A stretch of DNA of 59,414 bases. It comes from Myxococcales bacterium. GTDB lineage: Bacteria > Myxococcota_A > Polyangia > Polyangiales > Polyangiaceae. A program made the translations under genes and the position numbers. Shown in pieces: positions 16,585 to 26,008 of this stretch (position 1 is its first letter; each line of letters starts with the position of its first letter). Under the pieces are notes generated by a model. That model did no database searches. It saw nothing but the letters and a program-made list of their open reading frames with translations, and was not told where the DNA came from. Location of the stretch: contig JAGQJA010000102.1 of assembly GCA_020430845.1 (NCBI GenBank), positions 1,061 to 60,474 on the forward strand, written 5' to 3'.

Positions 16585-19500
16585 TCAGCCGCCCAGGGAC
16601 CGCAACGCCGCCGACGCCTCGCGGTGGTGCGGGTTCGTCGACAGCAGCTCGTTGAAGTCCGCCGAGGCCTCCGCCGCACGACCGAGCTGCGCGTAGAGCT
16701 TGCCTCGATAGAGGAGCGCGCGCTCGTTCGAGGGATCGTCCTCGAGCACCGTCGTCATCGTGAGCACCGCCGCGTCGGCGCGCACCTTGCCGAGCTGCAC
16801 GCGCACCCAGGCGAGCAGCGTGGAGTAGTCCGACTGCGTCGGGTCCGCCTTGTACGCCTTGAGCGCGAGGGTCTCGGCGCCCTGCAGATCGCCTCGCTGG
16901 AGCGCGGCCTCGGCCATACGAAAGCTCGTCATCGCCTGGAGCGCCGCCTCGGCGTCGGCCATGTCGTCCGAGAGCTCGCCGCCCGACAGGTCGACGTCGA
17001 TCGAGATCTCGGAGCTCTCGGCGGCCGGAGGGGGCTGTTGCGCGGGGATGTGCGAGCGTGAGGAGTGTGGCGGCGGCGGCGCGGCACGAGGCGCGGGAGG
17101 TGAAGCGGCGGGCGGACGCGCGGCGGGCGCAGGCGCGGGTCGGCGAGCGCCGGGCAGCGGCCGACGTCCCGGGATCACCGGAGCAGCGCGCGCGACGGTC
17201 TTCGCGGTGTCGGAGACGTCGTCGTCGGTCTCTTGCGGCGGCACGTGCGGCGTCGCAAGGCGGCGGCTGGGCGCCGGCTGCGAGGGTTGCAGGCCGTGGA
17301 TCGTCGCCTTCTTGGCCGTCTGCACGACCGGCCTCGCTCCACCCTGAGGAGGCGCAGCGGGGCGGATGCGAGGGGCGGGGCGCCCCGCGACGGCCGCAGG
17401 ACGAATCTGCGGGGCAGAGCCCTGGCGCACGGGAGCTGGTCCCGCGATCGGAGCCCGCTGAGGCGGCGGCGCGGCGCGGGGCGTCTGTCCGTGCGGCGTG
17501 TTCACGCGACCGCCGGCGGACGCAGCGACCGCGGGACGCTGAGGGCTGCTCGGCGCGTTGCTCGTCGGCAGGGCGCCCGACGCGGCCGGCACGCGCCCCG
17601 ACGACGACGGCGCGAGCGCAGCGGCGCGCCACTGCTGCGAGTGACGCGGCGCCATCGGACCGCGCTTCTGACCTTTGAACGCGAACTGCCGCGTGACCGC
17701 GAGCACGTAGATGACCGAGCTCACCGCCTCTTCGTCGGCGAGCTGTCGCTTGAAGAGCTGCGGGAGGCTGACGGACTCGGCCTGGACGACGGACACGACC
17801 TCTCGCTCGTGTGGCAGCAGCGCGAGCGCGGTGAGGTCTGCGTCCTCGTGGAGCACCAGCGGGTGCTTGCCGATGCGGTTGAGCGTCGCGCGGACTCGCG
17901 CGCGATCCATCCAGCTGCGGACGCTCGCGAGGATGGGGTTGAGCGGGCTCGAGGCCACAGGCTCGGCGCTACCCCAGCCGTCGAGGAGATCGACGTCGCG
18001 GAAGTACGAGTACGTGATCTCGGGCGCGAGGTTGGCGAGGCTCGCGACCTTTGCGAGCAGCTGCGCCTCGAGCGCCCACGCCAGGCCTTCGCGCGTGATG
18101 ATGTCGTGCCCCGCGAGGTACTCACCGAAGAGGAGCTCGAGCGACTGCGCGTCTGCGACGAGCTGCGGGATCTGCGACGACTCGAGGTAGCCAGCGTGCA
18201 CGAGCGTCTCGCCGAGCAGGGCCACGGGCTCGTGCAGGCGCACCTTCATCGGGACGCCGCGCACGAAGAAGATGGTGTCCTCGCTCCCGTCCTCGAGGTG
18301 GAAGACCACGCTGCCGGTCAGCGTGTGGTCGAGCATGTAGACGAGCACGTGCGGGAGCGGCGTGGCCGCGAGCGTCCCCGTCGCGGTCGCCTGCCCCGAC
18401 GCGGCCGGTCGCTGCGTCTTGCCCGCGTCTTCTGCGCTCCCGCTGCTCCGCGGAGGCGGCGGCCGGAGCGAGTCGTTGATCATGCGGCCCATCGCCTCGG
18501 CGACGGCCGACGGGCTCGAGCCGAGTGAAGGCAGCGAGGAGCTCGACACGCCCGAGTTCTGCTCCGAAGACCCGGAGATGCCCGAGCCCGACGGCGGCGC
18601 GGGCTCGTTCGCGTCGCCCCAGGCAGCGTACTGCTCGGAGTACTGCTCCGAGACGCTGCGCGGCGGCGCCGTGATCGGGTTGGGCGCGAGCGGCGAGAGC
18701 TGCTGGGGCTGCGCGTCGGGGGCCGGCGGCGGATCGCTGTCGTCGGCGTCGTAGCCGCCCTCGACCTCGCTCTCGGCGAGGCCCTTCTTCCAGCCGTCGA
18801 CGCTCAGCACGCGCATGACGGAGTGCTGCGTGTCGGTCGCCAGGTCGAGGTCGTACGGCTGCGCGAGCGGCGCCCCGCGCGCGTCGCAGATCACGCGCAC
18901 GCCAGGCCGGCGTCCCACGCCGTGCGCGCCTCGGGTCACCTCGGCCCACTCGCCCGTGTTGAGCTGAACCGTGGTGCCCAGGGGGACGAGACCGAGCGCC
19001 GACACGAGGAGGCGGAGCACGGCGCGGTCTTGCGGATCCGTGAGCTCCTGCGCCAGCGTCGCGACGCCGTGGTCGGGCGTGGGCGGCAAGAGACCGGGCT
19101 CGGGGGTGAGCAAGTCGTTGTACCGACGGGCGACGTGGATGATGCGCGCGTGGAGCGTGGCCTCACGGCCGCCTTGGTAGAGGGGGCCGAGCCAGGTCTG
19201 ACGGCGTAGCCACAGCGACTCGAAGGTGAGCACCGTGCGCGTGATCGACGGCTCGTTGACGCGCCCGAGCGCCGTCAGGACGGCCGCGGCGCCGGCCGCG
19301 AGGCGATCCTCTTGGTCTTCGGAGAGCGAGACCGCCGCGGCCATGCCGGGCATCGAGGGACCGCTCGCCGCCATCAAGGCGAGCGCGCGTGGACGCGCGA
19401 CGTCGAACATCATCGCGGCCATGGCGATCTGCGCGAGCGTGCCGCGGTCGTCGGTCGTCTCGCGCGCCATGGCGACCGCGATGACCGCCGAGTTGATCGC

Positions 19501-20205
19501 GCGCCCCGCTTCGTCGAAGTTCGCGTTGCGCACGTCGGTCACGCCGAGGAACGAGACCGTGGAGCCCTCGGAGAGGTCGACGAGGCTCTGCGCGATGCGC
19601 TTGATGCGGCGCGGGAGGATGTACTTGCTGGCGTGCAGGTCCTCGAAGAACCGCCGCATGATGACGACGGCGTTGGCGTACATGCGCACGATGCGCTGCT
19701 CGTCGGTGAGCGTCTCGAGCTCGAGGCCGCGCAGGCGCGCCGCTTCGTTGACGGGGCGCAGGCGCACCTTGTTCGTCGAGCGGAACGCGCCGCGACCCGT
19801 GCGGAAGCCAGCCGAGATCTGCTCGGCGACGCCGAAGAGCTCGTCGCGCGTGATGTCACGCGAGATCGACAGCTCGGAGCCGCCGAGGCGCTCGAAGATC
19901 TCACCGAGCTCCGACGCCATCTCGTAGGTGCCACGCGAGCCCTTGAGCAGCTGGCCGGCGACGAAGACCGCCTTGTGAGCGAACAGGACGTTGACGTTGG
20001 CGCCGGCGCGCAAGCAGTAGTCGCCGATGATCTGGTGCGTCTGCTCGAGCTGGCGCAAGAACGCCTGGTTCTGCAGGTCGTGCACCTGCGCGAGCTTGGC
20101 GAGGCGGTAGATCGCGACGACGACACCCGCGCCGAGATCGCGCGCGTGCTCGCGGCGGACGAGCTCGCCCGAGTCGTTCGTGACGATGTCGAGCCGCATC
20201 GTCAT
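16585..20205 (-). CDS. Degenerate HD-GYP / DUF4388 / TPR protein
   Basis: A 1206-residue multidomain cytoplasmic protein. Residues about 20-450 resemble an HD-GYP-type phosphohydrolase: MAAMMFDVARPR (265-) aligns with the usual LLHDIGK segment, and ARIIHVARRYNDLL with the later RIVAVADVYDAL segment. The His of HD and the HHE..GYP residues are missing, so c-di-GMP hydrolysis is unlikely. After a Pro/Ser-rich linker a DUF4388 domain follows (about 635-770, VLVYMLDHTLTGSVVF onward). A long Pro/Ala linker (about 860-1080) leads to a C-terminal TPR region (AEAALQRGDLQGAETLALKA onward). The ATG at 20205 overlaps the upstream kinase stop (ATGA). It probably works as a scaffold or receiver for that kinase. 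Confidence 0.85.
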   Translation of the reverse strand: MTMRLDIVTNDSGELVRREHARDLGAGVVVAIYRLAKLAQVHDLQNQAFLRQLEQTHQIIGDYCLRAGANVNVLFAHKAVFVAGQLLKGSRGTYEMASELGEIFERLGGSELSISRDITRDELFGVAEQISAGFRTGRGAFRSTNKVRLRPVNEAARLRGLELETLTDEQRIVRMYANAVVIMRRFFEDLHASKYILPRRIKRIAQSLVDLSEGSTVSFLGVTDVRNANFDEAGRAINSAVIAVAMARETTDDRGTLAQIAMAAMMFDVARPRALALMAASGPSMPGMAAAVSLSEDQEDRLAAGAAAVLTALGRVNEPSITRTVLTFESLWLRRQTWLGPLYQGGREATLHARIIHVARRYNDLLTPEPGLLPPTPDHGVATLAQELTDPQDRAVLRLLVSALGLVPLGTTVQLNTGEWAEVTRGAHGVGRRPGVRVICDARGAPLAQPYDLDLATDTQHSVMRVLSVDGWKKGLAESEVEGGYDADDSDPPPAPDAQPQQLSPLAPNPITAPPRSVSEQYSEQYAAWGDANEPAPPSGSGISGSSEQNSGVSSSSLPSLGSSPSAVAEAMGRMINDSLRPPPPRSSGSAEDAGKTQRPAASGQATATGTLAATPLPHVLVYMLDHTLTGSVVFHLEDGSEDTIFFVRGVPMKVRLHEPVALLGETLVHAGYLESSQIPQLVADAQSLELLFGEYLAGHDIITREGLAWALEAQLLAKVASLANLAPEITYSYFRDVDLLDGWGSAEPVASSPLNPILASVRSWMDRARVRATLNRIGKHPLVLHEDADLTALALLPHEREVVSVVQAESVSLPQLFKRQLADEEAVSSVIYVLAVTRQFAFKGQKRGPMAPRHSQQWRAAALAPSSSGRVPAASGALPTSNAPSSPQRPAVAASAGGRVNTPHGQTPRAAPPPQRAPIAGPAPVRQGSAPQIRPAAVAGRPAPRIRPAAPPQGGARPVVQTAKKATIHGLQPSQPAPSRRLATPHVPPQETDDDVSDTAKTVARAAPVIPGRRPLPGARRPAPAPAARPPAASPPAPRAAPPPPHSSRSHIPAQQPPPAAESSEISIDVDLSGGELSDDMADAEAALQAMTSFRMAEAALQRGDLQGAETLALKAYKADPTQSDYSTLLAWVRVQLGKVRADAAVLTMTTVLEDDPSNERALLYRGKLYAQLGRAAEASADFNELLSTNPHHREASAALRSLGG

Positions 20206-23180
20206 GGGCTGACCCCTGGCGCCTGCGCGGCGCGCTCGGCGATGCGCTTCGCGGCGTGCGCGGCGGCCGTCCGGGTCTCGTCGGACACGCCCCACCTCAC
20301 CTGCGACAGCTCGGAGAGCCCTTGCGCGATCTGACGCGAGCGAGAGAACTCACCGAGCAGCTCCGCCGCCGCGGCGCGGGTCGTCTCGCGCTCCTCGCTC
20401 ATGAGGACGCCGCCCTTCTTGGCGATGTCGAGGGCCATGCCCTCGCCGCGATCGGGCGAGAGCACGATGAGCGCGCGGAGCAGCTCGCGGCGCTCGTCGC
20501 TGCCGAGATCGTTGAAGGACTTGGCCGATGCCAGCCTCGAGACCGTCGGCCAGGCCGAGATCATGCGGTAGCGGACGGCCACGCGGAGCGCCGCCATGCG
20601 CACGATGGCCATGGGCCCCTCGAGCTGCGACGCCACCTCTTGCTGCGCCTGCTCCTTGGACTGCGCGACGAGCACGCGCGCCTCGATGCGAACGTTGGGG
20701 TCCTCGATCTGGGTGAGCTGACCCAGTGCCTGGCGCGCCGTGGGCGACTGCGAGCGGGCGAGCAGGTTGAGCAGGCCGGAGATCGCGTCGGGGTCTGCCC
20801 CCGCCATGACGGGGACGAGCTCGCTCTCGCGGGTGACGATGTTGCGCTCCACGTACTGGAGGAGCAGCGCGCGCGCCGCGGGGCCGAGCCTCGTGCGGAG
20901 CGTGTTGAGCACGGGCCCGAGCTCGTTGGGCGAGAGCGACGCGAACACCGACCGCACCGACTCGACCTGACTGTCGTCGTCCTGCAACCTGCGCAGGACG
21001 AGCTCGAGGGTCTCGCCGCCGAAGAGCGAGTTGGTCAGGGCGGCGACGAGCTTGGTGACGTGGTCGGGGTTCTGCACGCGCGTGCGCAGCGCCGTGCACA
21101 TCGCGTCGTTGATCTGTACGACGACGTCGAGGCGCCCGGCCACGACGAGGTCTGCCGCAGACTTTCGCAGCGACGCAAGGACGAGCGCCGCGTCGCGGTT
21201 GGCGGCGGCGTCGAGGTAGCCCTCCACGAGGGCGTCGACGTAGCGCGTCGCCCACAGCTCGCGCGTCAACGAGAGCTGGGCGCCGAGGGCCTGCTTCATC
21301 GCGTCGTCGAGCGCAAAGGGCGAGCGCTCCTTCTTCTTTCCGAGCGCCTCGTCGTCGGTCGACAAGGCCATCGCGCGGGCTTCGAGCGCCGCCGACTGGT
21401 TCTCGATGGCCGCTTGCGCCGCCAGGTTCTCGATCTCGTCGGCCTCACCGAAGAACTGCTCGCGCTCGGCGGCGTCACCCTCGGCGAACGCGTCGACACA
21501 TTCCCAGGTCACGTGCGGCAGGTTCTTCTCCCACAGCGCGGCGGCGAGGTCGTCCTCGGGCGGGAGGTCGCGCCCCGGGTCGAGCGAGAGGATGGCCACC
21601 AGATCGCGCAGCTCGTCGAGCCCGAGGCCCGCGCCGACGCGCAGCAACCGCACGCCGCAGGCGAAGAGGTTGTACGGGATGGCGTCGTACGGCGCGCCCG
21701 GCTCCCAGACCGAGTGCCCGAGGGTCATGAACGAATACGGGCGGATGGTGAAGTCGACGATCGTCGGCTGCTGACGGAGCGCCTCGGCCCACGCGTCGTA
21801 CGCGGTCTTGAGCGTGCGCTCCGTCGCGGGGTGCTGCCAACCGAACTGGCGCGCGCTCGGCAAGATGCGATCGAAGTGCTTCATCAGGTCGCGCAGCGTC
21901 TGCACGCGCGGATCGCTCTCGGGCACCTCGGGCGCGGCGGGCGCGGCCGGTGGTTGTTGGGGCGCGGGCGCGGGCGCGGGCGCGACGCCCGGTTGCGGGG
22001 GCGCGAAGCCGAAGAGCGGATCGAACGCGGGCGCTGCGGCCGAGACGGGCGGCGCGGCCGCCGGGGGACGCCCGATCGACGGTGGCGCGGGCATGTGCGG
22101 GACGTGCACGCCCTGGGGCAGCTGCTGTTGGTGCGCGGCCGCGTGGGCGGGCTCGGCGGGCTGCGCCACGGGCGCGGGAGGCGGGGCCGGCGCGGTCACG
22201 GGGACGGCGGGCGCCGCGGGCGCCGCGGGCGCAGACACGACGTGATGCTCGAGGGGCGCGACGAGCACCTCGTTGGGGCGCGGCGGCGGCCTGTTGGGCA
22301 GCGGCGTGACGTTGTTCGCCGGCATCTGGTCGAGCAACGCACGCTGCATGTCGCGCGCGTCCGAGAAGCGGTTGCGGCGATCCCAGGCCAGGGACTTGTC
22401 GACGAGCTTGATGAGATCGATGGGCAGCTGCGGCGCGATACGCGCCACCGACGGCACCGGCTTGGTGGCCGCCATGACGAGCGCCTCTTGCTCGGTGCGG
22501 CCGTTGTTGATGCGGTGCCCCGTGATGAGCGCGTGCATCATGGCGCCCACCGAGAACAGGTCGGCGCGGCCGTCGAGCTGATCGACGAGGCCCATCGCCT
22601 GCTCGGGAGACATGTACGCCGGCGTGCCGAGCGCGGTGCCGGTGGCCGTGCGCTCCGACGTGGCGTCTCGCATCTGCGCGACGCCGAAGTCGAGCACCTT
22701 GATCTCGCCGTCGTTCGTGATGAACACGTTCGCCGGCTTGAGGTCGCGGTGGATGACGTTGATCGCGTGACACGAGACGAGGCAGTCGACCACGCGCTCG
22801 CAGATCTGCAGCACACGCCCCACGGGCATCGTGCGCCCCGCCTTCTTCCAGGCGTCGCGCACGGTCTCGCCCTCGAGGAGCTCCATGATGAGGAACGGCT
22901 CGCCCTGCTCGGTGACGTCGTCGTCGACGACCTGCACGGTGCCGCTGTGATTGACCTTGTTGGAGACGTACGCCTCACGGAGGAAGCGCTCGCAGATCGT
23001 CTTCTCTCGCGCGAAGTCCGCGTGCAGGATCTTGAGCGCCGCGCGCGTGCCGTTGCGGTGTTGGCCTGCATACACGGCGGCCATGCCGCCGACGCCGAGC
23101 AACGACTCGACCTTCCACTTGCCCTTGATGACGGCTCCGACCCTCGCTTGGGGCCCTTGATCTTTGGAAGCCTTCGACAT
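20202..23180 (-). CDS. Ser/Thr protein kinase with C-terminal HEAT-like repeats
   Basis: A 992-residue protein. The kinase domain comes first (LLGVGGMAAVYAG, ALKILHA, HRDLKPANVF, DFGVAQM, YMSPEQA) and appears catalytically complete. A Pro/Ala-rich linker (about 300-430) follows. The C-terminal half is helical with HEAT-like repeats (TARQALGQLTQIEDPNVRIEA is one unit), a protein-binding platform. No transmembrane segment is seen. The start MSKASKD at 23180 is preceded by CGAGGCGG; longer versions of the frame add no kinase sequence. The downstream pseudo-HD-GYP gene overlaps by 4 bp, so the two are made together and probably form a complex. Confidence 0.9.
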   Translation of the reverse strand: MSKASKDQGPQARVGAVIKGKWKVESLLGVGGMAAVYAGQHRNGTRAALKILHADFAREKTICERFLREAYVSNKVNHSGTVQVVDDDVTEQGEPFLIMELLEGETVRDAWKKAGRTMPVGRVLQICERVVDCLVSCHAINVIHRDLKPANVFITNDGEIKVLDFGVAQMRDATSERTATGTALGTPAYMSPEQAMGLVDQLDGRADLFSVGAMMHALITGHRINNGRTEQEALVMAATKPVPSVARIAPQLPIDLIKLVDKSLAWDRRNRFSDARDMQRALLDQMPANNVTPLPNRPPPRPNEVLVAPLEHHVVSAPAAPAAPAVPVTAPAPPPAPVAQPAEPAHAAAHQQQLPQGVHVPHMPAPPSIGRPPAAAPPVSAAAPAFDPLFGFAPPQPGVAPAPAPAPQQPPAAPAAPEVPESDPRVQTLRDLMKHFDRILPSARQFGWQHPATERTLKTAYDAWAEALRQQPTIVDFTIRPYSFMTLGHSVWEPGAPYDAIPYNLFACGVRLLRVGAGLGLDELRDLVAILSLDPGRDLPPEDDLAAALWEKNLPHVTWECVDAFAEGDAAEREQFFGEADEIENLAAQAAIENQSAALEARAMALSTDDEALGKKKERSPFALDDAMKQALGAQLSLTRELWATRYVDALVEGYLDAAANRDAALVLASLRKSAADLVVAGRLDVVVQINDAMCTALRTRVQNPDHVTKLVAALTNSLFGGETLELVLRRLQDDDSQVESVRSVFASLSPNELGPVLNTLRTRLGPAARALLLQYVERNIVTRESELVPVMAGADPDAISGLLNLLARSQSPTARQALGQLTQIEDPNVRIEARVLVAQSKEQAQQEVASQLEGPMAIVRMAALRVAVRYRMISAWPTVSRLASAKSFNDLGSDERRELLRALIVLSPDRGEGMALDIAKKGGVLMSEERETTRAAAAELLGEFSRSRQIAQGLSELSQVRWGVSDETRTAAAHAAKRIAERAAQAPGVSP

Positions 23181-23336
23181 CCGCCTCGGGAAGCACGGCG
23201 TGCGGGCGCGCCGTGAGTCAGGTAAACCCGGGTGCTCCGGGCAATATGGAAAGGATATCGAGTGGAGCGGCGAGAGGACACTCCATTGCGCTCGCACCAC
23301 ATCCGGAGATGTAGGCTCCTCTGCGACACGCTCGAT

Positions 23337-23354
23337 TCAGCCTCAACAGGCTGA
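23337..23354 (-). terminator. Short hairpin downstream of the ATPase-like gene
   Basis: TCAGCCT and AGGCTGA form a perfect 7-bp stem with a CAAC loop, 9 bp beyond the stop codon of the P-type ATPase-like gene. There is no T-run, so a termination role is weakly supported. Confidence 0.35.
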
Positions 23355-23363
23355 CTTCATTGC

Positions 23364-25877
23364 CTAAATCGTCTCGGCAGGCGAGCGCGACACCACGAAG
23401 GCGGCGACGGCACCCGCGGCGCTGACGAGCGGAACCAGCACGGCCGGGCCCACGCCGAAGCCGACGACGAGCGCCGGGCCCACGGTGGACGCTGCACCGA
23501 CCACCAGCGCCAGGCGCGCGCGGTCTCGCGCCGAGCGCGCGAGCGTGAGCGCGATCGACGCGTCGCGGATGTCGTCGGACGCGAGCTGCACGCCCCACTC
23601 CCCCACCCCTCCGGCCGCGCGCATCGCCACCGCGACGTTGGCCGAGCCGAGCGCCGCCTCGTCTGCGGGCGGGTGCCCGATCGCGGCGACGAGCCTGCCG
23701 CCGTCGGAGAGGGCGCGGACCTCGTTGCCTCGCTCGGCCGCCGGGATCTCCGGACGAATGTGCTCGATGTCGAGCGCCTGCGCGGTGGCCTCACACGTCT
23801 GCCGCGAGTCGCCACTCAGGAGCACCGGCTCGATGTGTGCATCATGCATCTTTTGGACGGCCGCACGCGCGCCTCTCCGCACGCCGTCTTGCAGCGCCAT
23901 GAGGCCCGCGAGCTTTCCGCCAACCGCGAGCAGCAGCACGGTCTTGCCGCGTGCCTCGAGCGAGGCGATCTTGGACTCGGCGGCGGCGATGCTCACGCCC
24001 TCGCGCAGCAGGAAGGCCCGGCTGCCGAGGGCCATGCGCTTGCCCGACGGCGTCAGCGCGGTGACGCCCAGGCCCGGGTAGCTCGTCGCGCTCCTCACCG
24101 CGTCGGGCTCGACGCGACGCGCGCGCGCCGACCGATGGATCGCGGCCGCGATGGGGTGCGACGACGCCGTCTCGGCGCCCGCGGAGAGCGAGAGCATCTC
24201 GAGCTCGCCGATCGTGCCGAACGTCTCCATGCCGACGACCTCGGGCTCGCCGACGAGCACCGTGCCGCGCGAGCAGAGCACCGCGACGTCGACGCGGCCC
24301 GCGTCCTCGAGCGACGCCGCGCCACGATAGACGATGCCGCGGCCGAGCGCGGAGACGCGGGCGTGCGCGTGCACCGACGCGGCAGCGCCGACGGCGGCGG
24401 CCACACCCGCGGCGAACGCACCGGCGGAGACGGACGCGAGGACGTCGAGCCAGCGCGCGCCCGTCGCCCAGACGGCCACGCCCACCAGGACGGCCGCGAT
24501 AGGGGCCCCACGCTCGACGACGCGACGCGCGAGCTCGATCATGGGCGCCGCTTCGACGGCCGCGCCGGTCACCGACGCGGCCCACGCACGATCGTCTCCG
24601 GCGCTCGTGGTCGCGACGCGCAGCGTCCCAGAGACGACGCGAGCCCCCGCGACGATCGGGTGACCTTCGGCGAGGTGCGCAGAGGCGCGCGCGTCGAGCC
24701 ACGGCGTCACGTCGGCGGTGCCCGCGGCGACCACGCCGTCGACGGGACACGTCTCGCCCGCAGCGACGACGACCTGCTCGCCTGGCTTGAGCTCGCTCGC
24801 GCGCACCTCGATCGTGGCCTGACCGTCGACGCGGGCAGCGCTCACGTCGAGCGCGGCGCGCACGCGGGCGCGACCGGTCTCGACGGCACGCGACGCTCGG
24901 CCCAGGAGGAGCAAGCACACGAGCGTCGCCGCGGCGGTCACGCTCGCGTGCACCTCGTAGCGCGCAGCCGGCACGCGCGCGACGTGGGCCGCGACCGCGG
25001 CGGCCCCCGCGAGCACGGCAGGCGCGTACACCAACGCGCGGGTCACGCGACCGAGCATCAGCGCGCGCGACGAGGCGCCGTGCGCGACCACACAGGCGAC
25101 AGCCGCGAGCGACACGGCCAGGCGCGCCGAAGCCGCCGCCGGCCCCGCGAGCCCGACGACCGCGCCGAGGGCACCCGCGGAGATCCCCGCGATGGCGATC
25201 CCCGCGCGGACGTCGCGCGGAGCGCGAGCGACCTCTTCGACGTCGGCGGCGTCGTCCAGGCGCGCGCGCTCGTCGGCAGGCGCCGGCTCCGCGTCGCGCT
25301 CGGCGGCGACCGCGTCTCGTTCGACGACGACGGCCTCGTCTGCCGTCCTCTGCTCCTCGGCCGCGCGCGCGGCCTCGGCGTCGGCGCGCGCTCGGGAGCG
25401 CAGCGTGGCCGGAGGAGGCTCGACCGCGGGGAGCGCGGCCGCCGCGTCGAAGCTCGGGAAGTAGGGAGCGTCTTCGGGGTCGTCGTGGTCGTCGGCGTGC
25501 GCATCCTCGTCGCGCACATCCGCGTCGCGCGCATCCGCGTCGGCGCGCGCGGCGTCTGCCGGCGCGTGCTCGGTCGCCTCCGCACGCGCGTCGTCGGTCG
25601 AGCGACGACCCGAGGCGAGCGGCGGCTCGTCGGTGATGGAGAGCGCGCGCGTCGTCGACACGATGGGAGGCGCGGACGTCTCCGCGTCGAGCGCGGCGCG
25701 CCGCGAGGTCGCGTCGACGAAGGCGGCCTTGCACTCGGCGCCGCAGAAGTACTGGAAGCCGCCGTCGAGGATCGCCACGTGGCCCGCGCGCAGCACGTCC
25801 ACCTCCCCGCCGCATCCGGGGCAGGGGGTCGAGGACGACGGCGGCATCGAGGCCGTGCGCGAGCGAGCGGGGCCCAT
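23364..25877 (-). CDS. P1B-type ATPase-like pseudoenzyme with TRASH/YHS-like cysteine domain
   Basis: An 837-residue membrane protein with the order of a heavy-metal P1B ATPase but without its catalytic residues. Residues 19-49 form a Cys4 TRASH/YHS-like metal site (CPGC and CGAEC). Residues 94-137 are Asp/His/Ala-rich. Membrane helices start near 225. The actuator is recognisable (GEQVVVAAGETCPVDGVV), but TGES is DARAS (395-399). The CPC helix has no Cys or Pro (about 484-502). The phosphorylation loop DKTGT is CSRGT (535-539). GDGIND is GHPPAD (734-739). The SxHP motif (573-575) is kept, as is LSGDSRQTC. It cannot form the phosphoaspartate, so a metal-sensing or regulatory role is more likely than pumping. 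Confidence 0.85.
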   Translation of the reverse strand: MGPARSRTASMPPSSSTPCPGCGGEVDVLRAGHVAILDGGFQYFCGAECKAAFVDATSRRAALDAETSAPPIVSTTRALSITDEPPLASGRRSTDDARAEATEHAPADAARADADARDADVRDEDAHADDHDDPEDAPYFPSFDAAAALPAVEPPPATLRSRARADAEAARAAEEQRTADEAVVVERDAVAAERDAEPAPADERARLDDAADVEEVARAPRDVRAGIAIAGISAGALGAVVGLAGPAAASARLAVSLAAVACVVAHGASSRALMLGRVTRALVYAPAVLAGAAAVAAHVARVPAARYEVHASVTAAATLVCLLLLGRASRAVETGRARVRAALDVSAARVDGQATIEVRASELKPGEQVVVAAGETCPVDGVVAAGTADVTPWLDARASAHLAEGHPIVAGARVVSGTLRVATTSAGDDRAWAASVTGAAVEAAPMIELARRVVERGAPIAAVLVGVAVWATGARWLDVLASVSAGAFAAGVAAAVGAAASVHAHARVSALGRGIVYRGAASLEDAGRVDVAVLCSRGTVLVGEPEVVGMETFGTIGELEMLSLSAGAETASSHPIAAAIHRSARARRVEPDAVRSATSYPGLGVTALTPSGKRMALGSRAFLLREGVSIAAAESKIASLEARGKTVLLLAVGGKLAGLMALQDGVRRGARAAVQKMHDAHIEPVLLSGDSRQTCEATAQALDIEHIRPEIPAAERGNEVRALSDGGRLVAAIGHPPADEAALGSANVAVAMRAAGGVGEWGVQLASDDIRDASIALTLARSARDRARLALVVGAASTVGPALVVGFGVGPAVLVPLVSAAGAVAAFVVSRSPAETI

Positions 25878-26008
25878 GGGTGCATGGCGATGGCCTCCGC
25901 CGGGCGGGGAGTCAAGGACTTATGCGGTGGCCCCTCCGCGCCGGCCGCCTCGACCGTCGAAACCACAATGGATTCCATCGGATGGCAAACCGGCTCTCGA
26001 GCGGTCGG

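Noticed and set aside
20256-23216. 986-codon plus-strand frame opposite the kinase-HEAT gene
   Set aside because: Antisense shadow of a clear kinase; composition typical of reverse-frame artefacts.
23364-25877. Reading the ATPase-like gene as a functional copper/zinc exporter
   Set aside because: The phosphorylated aspartate, TGES, CPC and GDGIND are all replaced.
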